Shown here: positions 47,860-58,989 of the stretch, piece after piece | Layout: every line of letters begins with the position of its first letter | Numbering within the stretch: position 1 is the stretch's first letter | Origin: Eumeta japonica | Taxonomy: Eukaryota; Arthropoda; Insecta; Lepidoptera; Psychidae | Reading direction: 5' to 3' | DNA: 64,000 nucleotides | NCBI GenBank assembly: GCA_005406025.1 | Contig: BGZK01000763.1 | Location: 186,001-250,000, forward strand | Notes under the pieces: generated by a model | What the model saw: only the letters and a program-made list of their open reading frames with translations | The model's database searches: none | What the model was told of the DNA's origin: nothing | Program-made: the position numbers and the translations under genes

Positions 47860-48330
47860 AATTATCTTCATACTCATTATTGAAAAAACTTGTAATAATG
47901 AATTGTTGTAATATAAAAGAATAAGAATTGTAATTCATATAACTATGCATATATGAAAAAACCAGACAGTTGTCACTATATTGTAATGAGAGTACAAATT
48001 AAAAACTACCTTTTTATTAATTCCTTGGAAAAAAAAATTGTAATAATTATTAAAAGTGATAAATACACAAGGAATAACAATTGTAATTTATGTAACTAAA
48101 CATTAATTTGAAAATTGAATAGTTGTTACAGTACTTTTATAAAAGTGTAGGCAAATTAAAATTTATCTTTATACTTATTCCTTGAATAAATATTGTGATA
48201 TTATTAAAATTGGCAATATAAAGAGAATGAAAATTGTAGTTCATATGAACTCCACAGAAATTAAAAGTTGGATAGTTGCAAATTGGACTAGCGCAATTAG
48301 TATTCTGAATTATTTTTATAACTATAAATT
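47860..48330 (+). repeat. Three diverged tandem units of about 155 bp
   Basis: Each unit runs ATTCCTTG (or ATTATTG) A-rich, TTGTAATAAT, an AAGGAATAA-type stretch, AATTGTAATTCATATAACT, GACAGTTGT and ATTAAAA. Units start near 47868, 48019 and 48173. They lie in or just past the transporter's 3' untranslated region. The 64-codon frame at 48182 is inside the last unit. Confidence 0.6.
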
Positions 48331-50579
48331 TGGCTTATTTTGGTATGAAAGTTATTGGTTAATAATGCATGTTTAAAGAAATATTTAATTGACAAATTGT
48401 CTATATAACAAATGTAGTTAATTTGTTGTTTTACATATATAAAATAATGATTTTGCATTGTGCAATTTTTATTCTATTATAAAAAATGGGGCAGAGTTAG
48501 AAGTTGAAAAGAAGACAATTTTTAATCTCATCGAGTTGAATGTGAAACAAAAGCTTGTAAATACAAAAAACATTGTAAATTTGCATGACCTTTTTTCATT
48601 ATAACAATCTATCAATATTTTTTTATGTATAAATTAATTTGCTATGTTTTGAAATTATATTATATTTAGTATTTGACTAAAATTTTCTTAAATCCATTGT
48701 AATGTATTATATTATATGTTACTATGATGCAGTTGATATCGTCCATGAACTGCAAGATGTTTTATGTAATTTAAAGAAAAAATTATACAAAAAACTGTTT
48801 ACTGAAAATATACATAGCTGTGTGAATAGTTAGTGAAATATATTGAATAACTCCTGTTGCATGACCCAGTAGTAATATGATGATTAGTAATTTTCTGTAC
48901 CTACAGTGTGGCTAAAACATTTTTCAAATCATTGTTTTTGACTGTTTTCATAATTATTGTTAGATAAGGTGTACTACATATTGTCTAGATTAAAATCGCT
49001 GTGACCATTAATCAAAATACAGCTTAAAAATATAAATTCAGTTTTTATGTTCTGTCATGTAGTATCTCATATTTTGTGTATACCATTAGTACCAAAAAGA
49101 ACCCAAGAGGTCAAAAATGTGGACTTTGAACCCGGAAGTTTCAGATCTGAATCCTGGCCACAGAATTAATCAATGAACATTTAAATCGATAATTTTAAAC
49201 CACTTGTTCAGTGCATTGGAGAATTTGTTGAGTCATTACTTTATGCATTATTATCGCATTGATGATACTGTCTGTAAATACTTATAGAAAAGTTCTATTA
49301 ATTGTGTTGACAAGAATGAATAATGGCCAACTACAGTATACCCCCAAAGTCTGTTATTTGTGGGTAACAAACAGCAAACTATTTTGTTTACCTTCCAGAG
49401 ACAGGTGAAATAAGGCCACGCTTCCTTACTAGAGTTAGTTGTACCATTTGAGCCAGGGAACACATGGGGGTCATCTTAAATTTTTATATGCCGCCTGTAT
49501 AATCTCGACGGTCGTAAGATCAATTATAGTATTATATAATTATTAGTTTACTCCCGCGAAAATAATATATGGCAGCGCCACTCGTTAATGTATCTCACTT
49601 CTATGATTGATTCAATTATATGGATTTAATTAAGGTCCATTATGTCAGAGGATTGCACCATAAGAAAATAGAAATAGTAAACTTTACTACTTATTAGTAA
49701 AAAAGAACGTTACTTATTAGTAACGTTTTAAAATTCGGTAACCACGAAAAAATTGGTAAAAATTGCAAATAATGGATATGAATATTTAAAATTGGCAGTA
49801 TATAACGGTATTAATTAAAGTATATTAGTTAAAATTTTAATAATATGACAAAGTCGGAATTAATTTGAATGGTCTTCTAAACATATTAAGCGTCATCTAT
49901 TCGGGGCAATTGAGGCAAAGAAAAACCTCATTAAATCATTAACAATCAAAAACTTTATGGTCTGGTCTCATATTTTGGATCAAATAAATGCTATGGCTCG
50001 TCTCTATTAAAACATACATTTAATAATTTTTTATAGTTATGGTAAAATATATAATTGTAACCCTCGTCTAAGAAAAAATTAATAGTTTTCTTCTAATATA
50101 AATATTTTTTGGTATATGTATAATACATGTAGCAGGGGGTAACCCGGCATTATTACTTCGTTCTAATATTGGCTCTACTTTTGTTCTTGGTGTTTGGAAG
50201 TGTTATATGGCAACTACAAAAACTTTTATTATTACATATAATATAAAAAGTTGATATGACATGTTTTTGTTGTATTCACAAATTAATAGTTACTTAATGG
50301 TGTAAAATGTCAAGAATACACAATTCATAGATATAGTTGTTAAAGAGGTTTTAGATATATATCAATGTACTTTTTCTTTTGCAAAGAAATAGTAATTTCA
50401 CTGCCACGCCACTTACATGTAAATTTAATGATTGTCTCTTTATTTTCACATTTTAAAAAATATGTGTATTATGAAAATAATTATTGAAAAATATTATTAT
50501 AAAAGTTGTAATAATTATAGCTTTCTGACGAAAACCTTTATACTACCCGTATAATAAAAAAAAGGTTTATGTCAAAACG

Positions 50580-50624
<45 letters not shown>

Positions 50625-51084
50625 TCTACTTTGATGTAAATATGTTACATATATTATACACAATTTTACATGTTCCTATTTTATAAGAACATTCTTTATT
50701 AAACTAATACTTTCTACATATTTTGATTTTTCTTATTTTATATCTAAGTACATTGTATTATTTTAATAGAGCAATTCTTGTGTATAAAGTGTATTCGTTT
50801 AGGCATAGGTGTTTCTGAAATGGCTCTAATTTTTTCGATGGAAATTTAGATTTTGATGATTGGTTTTTCAAGTTTATATGTAGTGTGTTCTTGCATAAAC
50901 GTGACAAAAAAATCTAAACATCGCTTTAAAACTCAGTTTCGTAGAATTTTGAGGTAATTGCATTGTTGCTATTCTATTGAATGTAGCAAGGAGGTACTAG
51001 TAGGTTTAATGTAATTTTTTTAATAAAAAAAAGCACTTCATGATATTATTAACGTGAGAGCAGATGAAAGGTGAATTTTATACA
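48331..51084. other. Intergenic AT-rich DNA; (TA)20 at 50581
   Basis: No gene recognised. A perfect TA dinucleotide run of 40 bases lies at 50581-50620. The 49251-49463 minus-strand frame resembles nothing known. Confidence 0.4.
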
Positions 51085-51410
51085 TTATGTATCTAAATAT
51101 TTAATGTTGTAAACGAGCTCAAGCAACTTTTCACATGGTAAATTATCGTATTCCCACGGCAATGTGATAACTTCCTTCCAACAAATCTCTTCTTTTTTTG
51201 CGAGCTTTAATTATAAGGGTGGGCAAATAAGCTATTACTAAATCCATTTTCATACTGATCACTTACATGCCGTTCCAACTGCGCGCTTAGCCTTAACTAA
51301 TGCGTCCCGTGCTTTAAGCAGTTCCCTTTGATGTTTAGTTTTTTGGTTTCCAACTGTCAATCTAGTACTACTAGGTTCACAATTAATTAACATTTGAACA
51401 CTAAATTTTA
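51085..51410 (-). pseudogene. Possible orphan exon remnants, unknown gene
   Basis: Two coding-like stretches on the minus strand. 51400-51254 reads TVGNQKTKHQRELLKARDAL and VKAKRAVGTA, a charged helical segment ending at a strong donor (GGCAT|GTAAGT). 51204-51085 reads KKEEICWKEVITLPWEYDNL and PCEKLLELVYNIKYLDT and ends in a stop. The phases do not join cleanly over the 50-60 base gap, and a jockey element sits immediately upstream, so this may be the cut-off end of a dead gene. I do not recognise the protein. Confidence 0.25.
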
Positions 51411-52463
51411 TGATTTTTTTTGGTTTTTTTTTCCTCTTGCGTCGAAGAGGAGGTAAAAAATGTATAACGTACATGCGGGGAGTGTGGGGATGAAACCCAC
51501 TAAAAAAGTCCCCCTGAAGATGGAATGACAGATGCTATATAGCTGGACTTCTATAACAGCTTCACCGAACGCGGCCGGACGACACGCAAGGGTCCCAACA
51601 GCGCGTGACATGCCCTATGGACTATTATTTAAAATCGTCTTGGCATAGGATGTCACTGGATACCGACATGGATTGGATCCATTCATTCTACCCGGCACGG
51701 AAGCGGCCGGGTGGAATGAGATAGCTATGGTCTATGAACTTACTATAAAGGAATACCTATGCTTAGTCAGTCATGTGTATCATTGACTTCCATAAGACTT
51801 TCGACTGCCGCTGTAAGAGCATCAGATTGATCAAATAGTACATTTCGTGGCCTACGGATGAAATGGTAGGGATGTGGTGGCTCTTACGCAACTGCTGCAC
51901 GAAGGAGCGCATTGGGATGAGACCCAGCGATGTCGAAAAGTCGCTTTGATGCGTCCTTCATGAATTTTGCTATAGAAGGGAGTTTTAAGTCCCCATAAAG
52001 TATTCAATTGCGGAGGCACCCGGCTCTACAGAACTTATTCTAAATAACTTGTAACCTATCCAGCGCCTTCGGGGCGGCGTGAGCGAAAACTGGGGACGCG
52101 TATGTCATCATCGTCCTTATGCACATTTTGTACATAGTGCGCTTATTGCGCTGATAATTTGCTTTTCCTAAGGAGCACGGCCCCGAGCCACGCTCGGTAG
52201 AAAATTGCAGTTTTTCAAACACGCTCGATGTTGATCTCTGAAATGGAGATTTTTATCAAGCATAACACCAAGATAATTGTAATTGAACTGCCACGGAATG
52301 TTCGCGTTCAATAATCTTAAGTGGGGTGAGTCTAAGTCGACTCCTATATTTGCTATAGGTACTTTAATTGTGTAGCTGCCGATTTATCCGGATTAACCTC
52401 GATCCTCCAGGTACGGAACCATCGACCCAGCTCATCAATGGCCCTCTGGAGGCGAAATAGTTT
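51411..52463 (-). mobile_element. Jockey-like LINE, 5'-truncated copy
   Basis: On the minus strand it starts at LFRLQRAIDELGRWFRTWRI, EVNPDKSAA, includes NIPWQFNYNYLGVMLDKNLH, and ends with the family's 3' tail (CATTTTTTACCTCCTCTTCG) and an A-rich run. The frame is broken many times. It begins about 150 bases further 5' than the copy at 23543-24474. No target duplication found. Confidence 0.85.
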
Positions 52464-53040
52464 GTAGATGGTTTATAGGCTACCTATTCATCATATAAAA
52501 AATATAAAATTATGTTTGTAGGGACGTCTGTCATACACTGACGATTATATACATAGGGATTGTAGTTGGAACTTTGATCATTCGATGCGGAACCGTTTGT
52601 AGATCGTTATAAGTTATTCATAATATAAAAAAAAATGTAATAGTATGTTTTTAATGGGTGCTTGTCGGAAGTACAAATAAGATATAATATATTAATATAA
52701 TACGATTACATTACATAACAAGATTACCTTTTATGTAAAAATGTATAAATACCAATAAAATGGTTATTAATACTAACATCCATGGCCAAGAAGGGCCAAA
52801 ATTGATATCAAGACCTCTATTGGAATAGCGGGACCAGGTTCGGACCTGAATCAGAATCAGAATTGAGATCGATAACAGGACCGTAATCGGAAGCAGAATT
52901 ATAGCGAGGACGGCAAAATATTAAAAATAAGGGATTCGTTCTAGGCACACGCGAGTGAAACCGTAGGCATATCTGAATCACAAAAAAAAACATTTATTAC
53001 TGAATATTAGTTGACGTTCAGCGAAGTGGACGGGTAACGG

Positions 53041-53078
<38 letters not shown>

Positions 53079-53440
53079 GAAAATGGTGTTCTTTGTAACG
53101 CAATCACGTAAAAAAATACTGAATGCATCTGTATAGGATTTTGACAATTCGATGCGGAATCAATTATAGATGGTTTTAAGATTTTCATATTATGTTTGTT
53201 TGGATGTCTGTTGGTATATAAATAGTTATTTGTTATCACTACCATTAAAGGGCAAGCTAGGACCAAGATCGGTATCGAGAACTGTATTGCAATCGAGAGC
53301 GGGTCGGGGACTGGACTCTGCAGTGGAACTCGGATTGACATCGAGGCCATAATAGCAATCGAAATGACAGAAAAATCGGCCGATATATAAGATGAAAGAA
53401 TTCGTTTTCTGTGCACATGCGGGGAACTGCTAGTAAGTAC
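52464..53440 (+). repeat. Cluster of minisatellite-bearing repeat units
   Basis: Three related units begin with ATTCGATGCGGAA or similar (about 52465, 52583, 53145), run through TTTGTAGATGGTTTATA and GGGACGTCTGT, then a GGACCGTAATCGGAAGC-type minisatellite (52775-52985, 53240-53420), and close with CACACGCGAGTGAAACCGTA. A TA run lies at 53048-53076. The minus-strand 142-codon frame at 53018-53446 is through this repeat. Confidence 0.55.
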
Positions 53441-54440
53441 TTTCATAAGTGAAAGTAAATAAGAATACTACAAAAGAAATACATAAAAAGGTTAAATTAT
53501 GTTGAAACTTTTCACTTAGTGTCACTGTTCAGTGTTTTGATCTAGTTGGGATAAATATTTAATGTACAATGTACGCGGCTACAAAATCGTGTCCATGGTG
53601 TTGCTTACTAATTACATAATGCTATAAATAATCGTACATTCATTGCCGGAATATCGACCTACTGATATTATATTTGTTAAATCTGCTGACAAATGTGTAG
53701 TTAATTCCTAACATTACATATTTTCCTAATTATCTACATTTTTATTACTCATTTATTTCGCAATTTTTTAATTTCCTACTATGAAAATTGAGTTATAAGC
53801 TCTTATGAATCTATTTTGATCTTTTTCCGAATGATGTGTTTGTGCATGCGTGCGCGCGTTTATGTCGATCTCTCAACTTTTGAATGGATTAACAGATCGA
53901 AACGCAGTTTGCATATTAAAGTGGTTTACTTCACTTTGGCTTCCTGGAAATTTGAACTAATTGCGCCATTAAGTTTAGATACGTTTTTCAGAAAAATGTT
54001 TTTTTTTTTTTAATAACTTTTAGACTATTCTACCGATCTACACCAAAATTTAATCAGCTTTTTTACAGCCAAACAGTTGCGTCTACTGAAGCAAGGTGCA
54101 TAAAAATGGTTGATTTCTTCAAAAGATATTGTTGGAGCAACATTTTTCGAAAAGTGTTTTTTACAATCTCTTTTAAACTACTCTACCTATAAATTCCAAA
54201 ATCTAATCAGCTTTTATTCTTAAAAAGGATGTCGATCGTCATAAACTTCATCAAATCGATCGATTCGTTTGAGAGATATCATTAACAAACAATATGAATA
54301 AAATGATTTTTTGAAAATAACTTATTTTTTTTTAGGTTGATGTTTTTTACATAGTCACCTTTTTCTGCTTAAAAAACTACGTCGAATGTTTTAAAGCTGA
54401 TCAAAATCAAACGCAATCGAAAGACTAACTTTTTTCTTTA
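53441..54440. other. AT-rich spacer with internal similarity
   Basis: ATTCTACC, AAAATTTAATCAGCTTTTTT, and then CTCTACC, AAAATCTAATCAGCTTTTAT show an old duplication of about 150 bp around 54020-54210. No gene. Confidence 0.35.
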
Positions 54441-54454
54441 AATAAATTTATAGT

Positions 54455-54680
54455 TTAGAACTCGAAGAGCTCAAAATACAACTATATTTTTGAGCTCAGA
54501 AAGTTCAAAAAAACATTAGATTCTTTTATTTATATTTTTGAACACTTTCCGCTTGAAATTAGCAAGAAATTTCAGGGATGACCTGCACGGTCATCCCTGA
54601 AACGGTTTTTCGAATTTTTGAGCTCAAAAGCTTATAGATAACTATATTTTATTTATAACTCTAGGAGCTCTAAAAACAAG
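54455..54680. repeat. GAGCTC-rich inverted repeats with 14-bp hairpin
   Basis: GAGCTCAAAA and TTTTTGAGCTC flank a short spacer (54467-54497). TTTCAGGGATGACC and its exact complement are separated by TGCAC (54570-54602). Further GAGCTC boxes lie at 54622 and 54666. There is no coding signal. Confidence 0.6.
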
Positions 54681-54879
54681 TCAATAAATAATACGGCGGA
54701 AGGTTTTAGGAGTAGTCTACAGGGTCAATAGTTTTTCATGTTTTTTATTGTACCTGTTCATCAAAATGATAACTGTATTCAAAATAATAGATACAGAAAT
54801 AAGTTTATTATACACTTGGCACTGTTATACACGTGGCACTGTTATCAGATTCGTTCACCTTTCCGCAATTTTTTTATTA

Positions 54880-55250
54880 CAGTTTGAAGGCCTTGGAATT
54901 TAAGCCCTCCACACTGGCCTAGTGCAGCTTGGAGGCTGTCAACTACTTTATTTATTGTGTCAGATTTTAAGCACCCTCCTAAAGCATCTTCATTTTAAAT
55001 TGCGGTACCAGGAACTTAAGTCATTCTTACTTAACTAATGCAGATTGGAGTTTTCAAAGACCATTGTCACAAACTTAATGATGACATTCGGGACTGACAG
55101 GTTAGGGTGTTCACAGATGCACAGAGAGTGATTTTATTTCATTTTAATTTAAAAACTCATTGGTGTTTGTGCCCATAGTCAAGATCCACCTGGTACGTTG
55201 TGGTTTGAAAGCAGCACTCTAAACTGCTGAGTCACCATTACTTTTGTACT
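54880..55250 (-). mobile_element. SINE-like repeat with tRNA-like boxes
   Basis: On the minus strand GTGACTCAGCAGTTTAGAGT and GC resemble a pol III A box, and CAGGTGGATCTTGACTATGG a decayed B box, followed by GCACAAACACC. The same order is found in lepidopteran repeats that carry GGTTCGATCCCGACTATGGG. Strongly diverged. Confidence 0.4.
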
Positions 55251-55496
55251 TATACAAAAATATATTCTTTCTAGTGTCAGTAAAGCAAGGACTGCTACTG
55301 TAACAGACACTCACTTGCCCCAATCATAGCAGTCATTCAATGTGTAAAATTTTAAAATCTAGACACATACATGCACTAAAACAATACTGTCAACAACTAA
55401 ATAAATCACAATGTTTTACAACTCAAAATGGTCAAATATATTTTCCAAGTAGGAACAAAAAGAAGTAAGTTCCGATTCAGACTTTATGCATTATTA

Positions 55497-56593
55497 TTAA
55501 TAATTTCTCTTAGGTACAATTTCTGGAGGCACATAGTCTTCATCTTTCTGAGATTTTTTTTTATTTTTCCCTGTGTCCTGTATATTTTTATGTTCTTTTT
55601 GTTCAATTGTAAGATCTATTTTTTCTTCATTTTCGAAAAACCATAATTTCTGTTCTTCTTCACTAAGTTTCTTCTGTTTTTCTTCTAAAATCTGGACGCG
55701 CTTGGCACGATCCAAACGATCTATTTGTTCTTTTAATTTCATTTCTCTTATTTCAATCCATGATTTAAATAACTGCAAAAGAATTATAATAGTGTTATAT
55801 TTCTAAATATGTAGAACATAAATAACATATACAACTTAATACGTTTCTGTATATTAGCATACTAATATATACCACAGAGAAACTACAAATAAAAAATGAG
55901 GCACACTCATATTATTATAGTTAAAATTATGTTTTGCACACAAGATTTTATAAATATAAGTATATTTACAATAAGGTAAATAGAAAATATGAACTAGGCC
56001 TGTTTTCAAACAAGTTAGTGCCAGAAAACAAAAAACCACTGTATTTTTGGAAAATCATAGATGACACCGTTTGTAAAAAATTAAGCAGCTCCATCTAAAT
56101 TCCTCCAAAGTAACATTATAAAATATTACTTTGCTATGTTATGATGTTTTTATTATTTATTTCTATTTTATACTTGTACTTAATGAAAAAATTGAATTAA
56201 AAAAAATAAAACATCAAGATAAAAAAGTACTAGGTATGGAACAATTTCAAACTAAATTTGGCACAGTATTCAGATGTACTACCACCAATGAGCCACTAGT
56301 TACCACATGTCTATGCTAAGTTTTGCAATCTGGTATAAAGCTAAAGCTACTATGCTGGAGAAATAAACTTTTCTCAGACATTATACTAAGACTTTGCTAG
56401 ACCAATTTTTCATATCTGAAAACTTGTGTTTTGTACAGGAAGTGTTGAGGCCAGTTTTATGAATGTGATTAAAAATAAACAAATAAACATGTGTGTATAT
56501 ATAATATATATGTATATTTAATTATCCCATAAGCAAATTTTCCATGATATTAGTACTGTATAAATGATTATATAAATCATAACCCCTTCTTGA

Positions 56594-56660
<67 letters not shown>

Positions 56661-58359
56661 ATTCTATTAAAATCAAAATTATGTCTGGTGTTTTCTGAAT
56701 TGAAAATCAGTTTATTAAAAAAAAAAAAATGTTAGTACAATCACTAGTAGAAATAAAAGAAATTAAGTATAATAATTGTAGAAATAGTATTTTTACTATA
56801 AATTATAAATTTTGTTTTGAAAACATTTTCATAGTTTTGTACTTTTTTATCTTATGTAAGGGCAAAGTTAAAATTGCCCTTTTGCCATTCTAGTTAAAAT
56901 TTTCTGACTATAATGCAAAACTGACCTATTATATTTTTTGTCATATAACTCTTGTGCTCTACTCTAGCCAAACCCTGAAGGCTAATATTGATGAAATCAT
57001 CTAGTTGGAATAATTCCTCTATTAATAAAACCATGACAAAATAAAAAAAAAATTGTCAATAAGGGAACTTAAGAACTAAATTATAGTACAACATACAAAA
57101 TTTTGCCACTATGAAGTTAATGATGAAAGTGTTACAATAGTGTAAAATAGGAACACAAAGTCGAAGATGGATGGGTCGGGTAGTATTGAATCTCTGCGTT
57201 GTATCATTTGCAGGCAATTCAGTGCGGTACAGTTTTGTGCATTTTACTGTAAATGTGATCAGTTGGTTCATTATTGGACTTGGTGAGAAATTTCATATTT
57301 CGAAACTACATATTACAATACCTTGCTTTGAGCGGTGATGTCGTTTTTCTGCACTTTGTTTATTGCATTTTCTATATGTATCTTTATAGGTTCTTCAAGA
57401 GTAACATCACTTTTGTTCACTTTGTCCAGTACTGAGAAAGAGTTTTCTAGAATATTTTTATTATCTTTCGAAATTTCTTGCTTACTTATTTCTTTTTGCA
57501 TTAATTGTAAGACCTCTGGGTATAATAAAGAAGATGTCGATTCACTGATCTTCTTACTAAGAGAAAGAAGCTTGTCATATTTCTGATAGGCCAACCAACC
57601 TATTAATTGCAATTGTAGGTTTACATTATCATTCTCTCTCTCAGAAATCCATGCCAGTGATTTACCAGCCAATAAATAAGGATCTCTAATGTCAAAATGG
57701 TCATCAAAGTATGGATTTCTCAAATATTTAACACGGACTTTGACTTCCTCTACTTTTACATTTTCCTCTACAGATTTTTCAGTAGGGCATTCATAGCCGA
57801 GTATGTACTTATAACAGGCATATTGGCTAAGAGTACATGTAATGTCATTTGAATAATCTTCCTGTAACATAACTAAGGAAGCAACTAATGCCGCTTTCTC
57901 AAACTCTTGATCTGTCAATAATTTATCTAAGAGTAGATTACTTGTGAAGGTATCTAGAAATATTCCATAATTTAAAGGGTCTTTCAATATAACTAATAGT
58001 TCATTTATATTTCCAAATTCAAGAAAGTTTCGAATTGTAGCATGATGCGTGGAGTCCAATGTGTTGCACGTGTCTGCAGACATTCGCAATTTATGCAGCA
58101 AGTCCATTAACTCTCCTAAGTAGGTTGAATCTTTTATAGCATTAGCATATATATCAACATCAATTGCGCTTATTGTATTTTTAGAAGAATAAGTTTGGTC
58201 TAAGAGATTGTATAAATCATTCAATTTAACCTTGGTCAATATAGGGGTCGATAATCTTAAATTCCAGCTCTCATTACATTGATATGCTTTCGTAAGAAAG
58301 AAGCGCTTTTGATAGATTTTTGATATCCGCAAAAACTTTGTAGCGATTTGTCGAATCAT
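55497..58359 (-). CDS. mRpS27: Small ribosomal subunit protein mS27 (MRPS27)
   Basis: mS27 is a pentatricopeptide-like protein of the small mitochondrial ribosomal subunit that binds 12S rRNA. The coding exons are 58359-57322 (346 codons, donor AAG|GTATTG, phase 0) and 55772-55497 (acceptor TCTTTTGCAG, 91 codons plus stop), giving 437 residues against 414 in human. The N-terminus (MIRQIATKFLRISKIYQKRF) is basic and amphipathic, as expected of a mitochondrial presequence. The identifying block is LNYGIFLDTFTSNLLLDKLL (about residues 129-148), followed by ALVASLVMLQEDYSN and a SQYACYKY helix, as in human MRPS27. The second exon is a charged coiled coil (KLKEQIDRLDRAKRVQILEE, KLWFFENEEKID), typical of the family's end. 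The 1.55-kb intron holds a long TA run. Confidence 0.92.
55773..57321. other. MRPS27 intron with (TA)31 microsatellite
   Basis: A TA run of about 62 bases lies at 56597-56658. The 71-codon minus-strand frame at 57056-57271 resembles no protein and has no matching splice phase, so I treat it as intron. Confidence 0.5.
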
Positions 58360-58922
58360 TTTTATGAAGGTAGTATCTAGAAAGTGTAATAGGGTTTTTA
58401 GTCAAGATAGTTCGAAGTTTTTACACAATTTTTATCGTTGGATCACAACTCACTAAAATCAATAAAGTAATAATATGTGAAATTTCAAATATTGGATTAT
58501 TACATTTTTAACATCAATTGTTTTTTAAATACACATATTTTGTTACTAAAGTATAGAGTTTATACTAAAGTAAGTATAAAGTTTAGAGCTCCAACGCCGA
58601 TAATTTAAACAAATAAAAATACAGACCTCTTACAATACTTTCAATGACAAAACTAGTCAATACTCAATGATAGTTAAATTTTTTAAATATATAGTATTTC
58701 ATAATTTTTTGCAAGCCAGGTCAATTGACTAATTATTACTACAAAATTGAAATTAATTCATGTACTACTGTAAGTCAATACACATTTTCTCTTCGAGTCG
58801 AATAGAACCATAACACACAGACAGTATGTAATACGTATAGGACACAGAATATTAATACACTAACTTATAATTCAGAGGTTTTTATACATTGTAATATATG
58901 CACAGTAATAAAAAAAATAAAA
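58360..58922. other. MRPS27 upstream region
   Basis: Presumed promoter and 5' untranslated region on the minus strand, AT-rich, with no clear core elements recognised. Confidence 0.35.
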
Positions 58923-58967
58923 ATATAGTAAGCACATACTAATTCAATTGGTATGTGCTTACTATAT
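58923..58967. repeat. Near-perfect 45-bp palindrome
   Basis: ATATAGTAAGCACATAC (58923-58939) and its exact reverse complement (58951-58967) flank an 11-base spacer that is itself nearly self-complementary (AATTCAATT). It lies just before the point where the jockey element's frame starts. Confidence 0.85.
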
Positions 58968-58989
58968 ATTCGTAATAAATATCTGTCAT

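Noticed and set aside
53018..53446. 142-codon minus-strand frame
   Set aside because: Runs through a TA microsatellite and a minisatellite; the reading frame is a repeat artefact.
57056..57271. Possible middle exon of MRPS27
   Set aside because: The two flanking exons already join in phase 0 and match the family; this stretch adds no known segment.
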